DNA from: Amanita rubescens
Taxonomy: Eukaryota; Basidiomycota; Agaricomycetes; Agaricales; Amanitaceae
Direction: 5' to 3'
Assembly: GCA_015039365.1 (NCBI GenBank)
Contig: WION01000164.1
Span: 52,306 to 116,305, forward strand
Length of the DNA stretch: 64,000 nt
Program-made: the position numbers and the translations under genes
Notes under the pieces: model-generated
The model's database searches: none
Seen by the model: only the letters and a program-made list of their open reading frames with translations
What the model was told of the DNA's origin: nothing
In this document: piece by piece, positions 62,542-64,000 of the stretch
Position numbering within the stretch: position 1 is the first letter of the stretch
How the letters are laid out: every line of letters begins with the position of its first letter

Positions 62542-63014
62542 ATTATAGAAATATGCTTTGACACATGCTTGGATCGTCTTAGATTTGGTATATTGTGCTG
62601 GTGATTCAAGGAATATACTTTTCGAGTCTTCGTGAATTACTATTATTTGTATATTGAGTGCTTTGAGCATTGAAAAAATGACAGAAGACATGATCAGATC
62701 AGGCCTTAGCCTATAGGACACGACGCATCTGGAGAGAATCGTCGAACTCAAAAAAATTCATTAGCGGGTGTGATCTAACGCGAGATACTTGTAACTATGG
62801 CCCCCGTGCTAAACTGTCGCGTCGGATAACCCGTGACCTCCCAGCCGTTCCAAACGGTAACGCGCTTCACGCCAAATGTTGGCAGCACGGTCGTGCCTCC
62901 CACGATCGTACAAAACCGCGATTCCTTTCACTGGCTGCGCAACGGTCAGCTTTTCGTCTGGCACTTAGTATTTGGACGCCAGGGCACCGAAGTCTTCTGG
63001 CACCATCTCTGCCT
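62542..63014. other. Intergenic region
   Basis: 3' flank of the peroxiredoxin gene and unique sequence before the minisatellite; no gene supported. Confidence 0.4.
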
Positions 63015-64000
63015 CGCTAACATGTGGTTTTCTCGGAGTCGAGTCGACCAGCCGTAGTTCTACTGCACCGCCCAGCCCCGCCCCGCTATAGTTTTCTTAA
63101 TCCACCTGTGGCTTCTCGTCCCATCGCGCCCCTACCCGCCTGCGATGTTGCCATTGCACCCGTCCGTCTGTGGTTTTCCAGCACTATCAATTCCTCACCC
63201 AATTGTGGTGTTCTCGCACCATCGCACCCCACCCACTTGCGGCTTTTTCGCAACATCGCGCACCACATCCAGTTGTGGTTTTCTCGCACCATTTTTCACC
63301 CACCCGGCTGTGGTGTTTTCGCACCATTTCGGCCCACCACCTGCAGTTTTCCAGTACCAGAGCGCCCTCACTCGCCTGCAGTTTTCCAGAACCATTGATC
63401 CCCGACTCAGCTGTGGTATTCTCGCACCATTGCACCCCCATTCACCAGCAGTTTTCCAGCACCATTGACGTCCCACCCAGTTATGATATTCTCGCACCGT
63501 CGTGCCCCACTCAGCTGTAGTTTTCCAGTACCATTGATGCCCCACCCAGCTATGGTATTCTCGTACCATCATGCCCCCACCCACCGCGGTTTTCCAACAC
63601 CACCCCACCTAGTTATGGTATTCTCGCACCATCGTGCCCTACTCACATGCGGTTTTCTAGCACTATTGATGCCCCACCCAGTTGTGGTGTTCTCGAACCG
63701 TTGTACCCTCACCCAGCTGTGGTTTTCCAACACCATTGATCCCTGCCTAGCTGTGGTATTCTCGCACTGTCGCGCCCCCACGCCCACTGTGATTTCCAGC
63801 ACCATCAATCCTCACCCTGCTGTGGTTATTCTCGCCCTATCAAGCCCCCTGCCTGTGGTTTCCAGTACCATTGACCCTTCACCCAGCTGTGGTGCCCTCG
63901 CACCATGGCAGTCCCACTCACCTGCGGTTTTATCACACCATCACCTCCCCGGTCAGCCGTGGTTTTCTAACACCAAGTTCTCCCACCCAGTTGCAGTTTT
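63015..64000. repeat. Degenerate minisatellite reaching the right edge
   Basis: Imperfect tandem units of about 35 nt. They alternate between a form with GTGGTATTCTCGCACCATC and a form with GTGGTTTTCCAGCACCATTG, each joined by a CCCCACCCAGCT-like linker. The higher-order period is therefore about 70 nt. Units vary in length and several are hybrid. ORFs crossing it on both strands are products of the repeat and are not considered genes. The array continues beyond the window. Confidence 0.88.

Noticed and set aside
63024..63808. Overlapping ORFs in the right-edge repeat
   Set aside because: Open in several frames on both strands because the unit lacks stops; composition follows the repeat unit, not coding sequence.

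Overview
The window is nuclear DNA of a filamentous basidiomycete, most likely an Agaricomycete. The evidence is short (about 45-75 nt) GT-AG introns, families typical of mushroom-forming fungi (G-domain NTPases with a GRANAGKT loop, F-box/LRR proteins, a NACHT-ankyrin STAND protein), a Tok-type potassium channel, and chromodomain-bearing Ty3/gypsy retrotransposons. I cannot name the species.

1-14.3 kb: a tandem segmental duplication of about 5.8 kb (1-5817 and 8484-14330). Each copy carries one minus-strand G-domain GTPase gene. Between the GTPase part and the C-terminal exon lies the most remarkable feature of the window: a 3.1 kb array in which introns of about 46-78 nt are separated by exons of exactly three bases (51 in copy 1, 53 in copy 2). 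Read in order, the triplets form a stop-free, charged, helix-like segment. A decayed dynamin/Vps1-like GTPase lies between the copies.

14.3-26.2 kb: poorly coding DNA, a frame-broken F-box/LRR gene, a frame-broken two-pore potassium channel, dispersed repeats, inverted-repeat elements and a caspase-like remnant.

26.2-45.5 kb: a three-deep retrotransposon nest. Ty3/gypsy element 1 (from about 26.2 kb) was split by gypsy chromovirus element 2 (27895-42029, TSD GTCAA). Element 2 was split by a Copia-like, gag-only element 3 (30588-38425, TSD CGCTG). Element 3 appears to be tiled from LTR to LTR with short perfect stem-loops. Elements 1 and 2 both show a Tf1-like self-priming arrangement. A further rearranged repeat fills 43.7-45.5 kb.

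45.5-64 kb: a truncated ankyrin ORF converges on a NACHT-ankyrin STAND gene. That gene is transcribed divergently from an intact mitochondrial dihydrolipoamide dehydrogenase gene (LPD1). Then come a small predicted membrane protein, a patatin-like phospholipase, a chromodomain/coiled-coil protein, a Prx5-type peroxiredoxin, and a degenerate minisatellite running off the right edge. This last stretch is the conserved, house-keeping-like part; the left 45 kb is accessory and repeat-rich.
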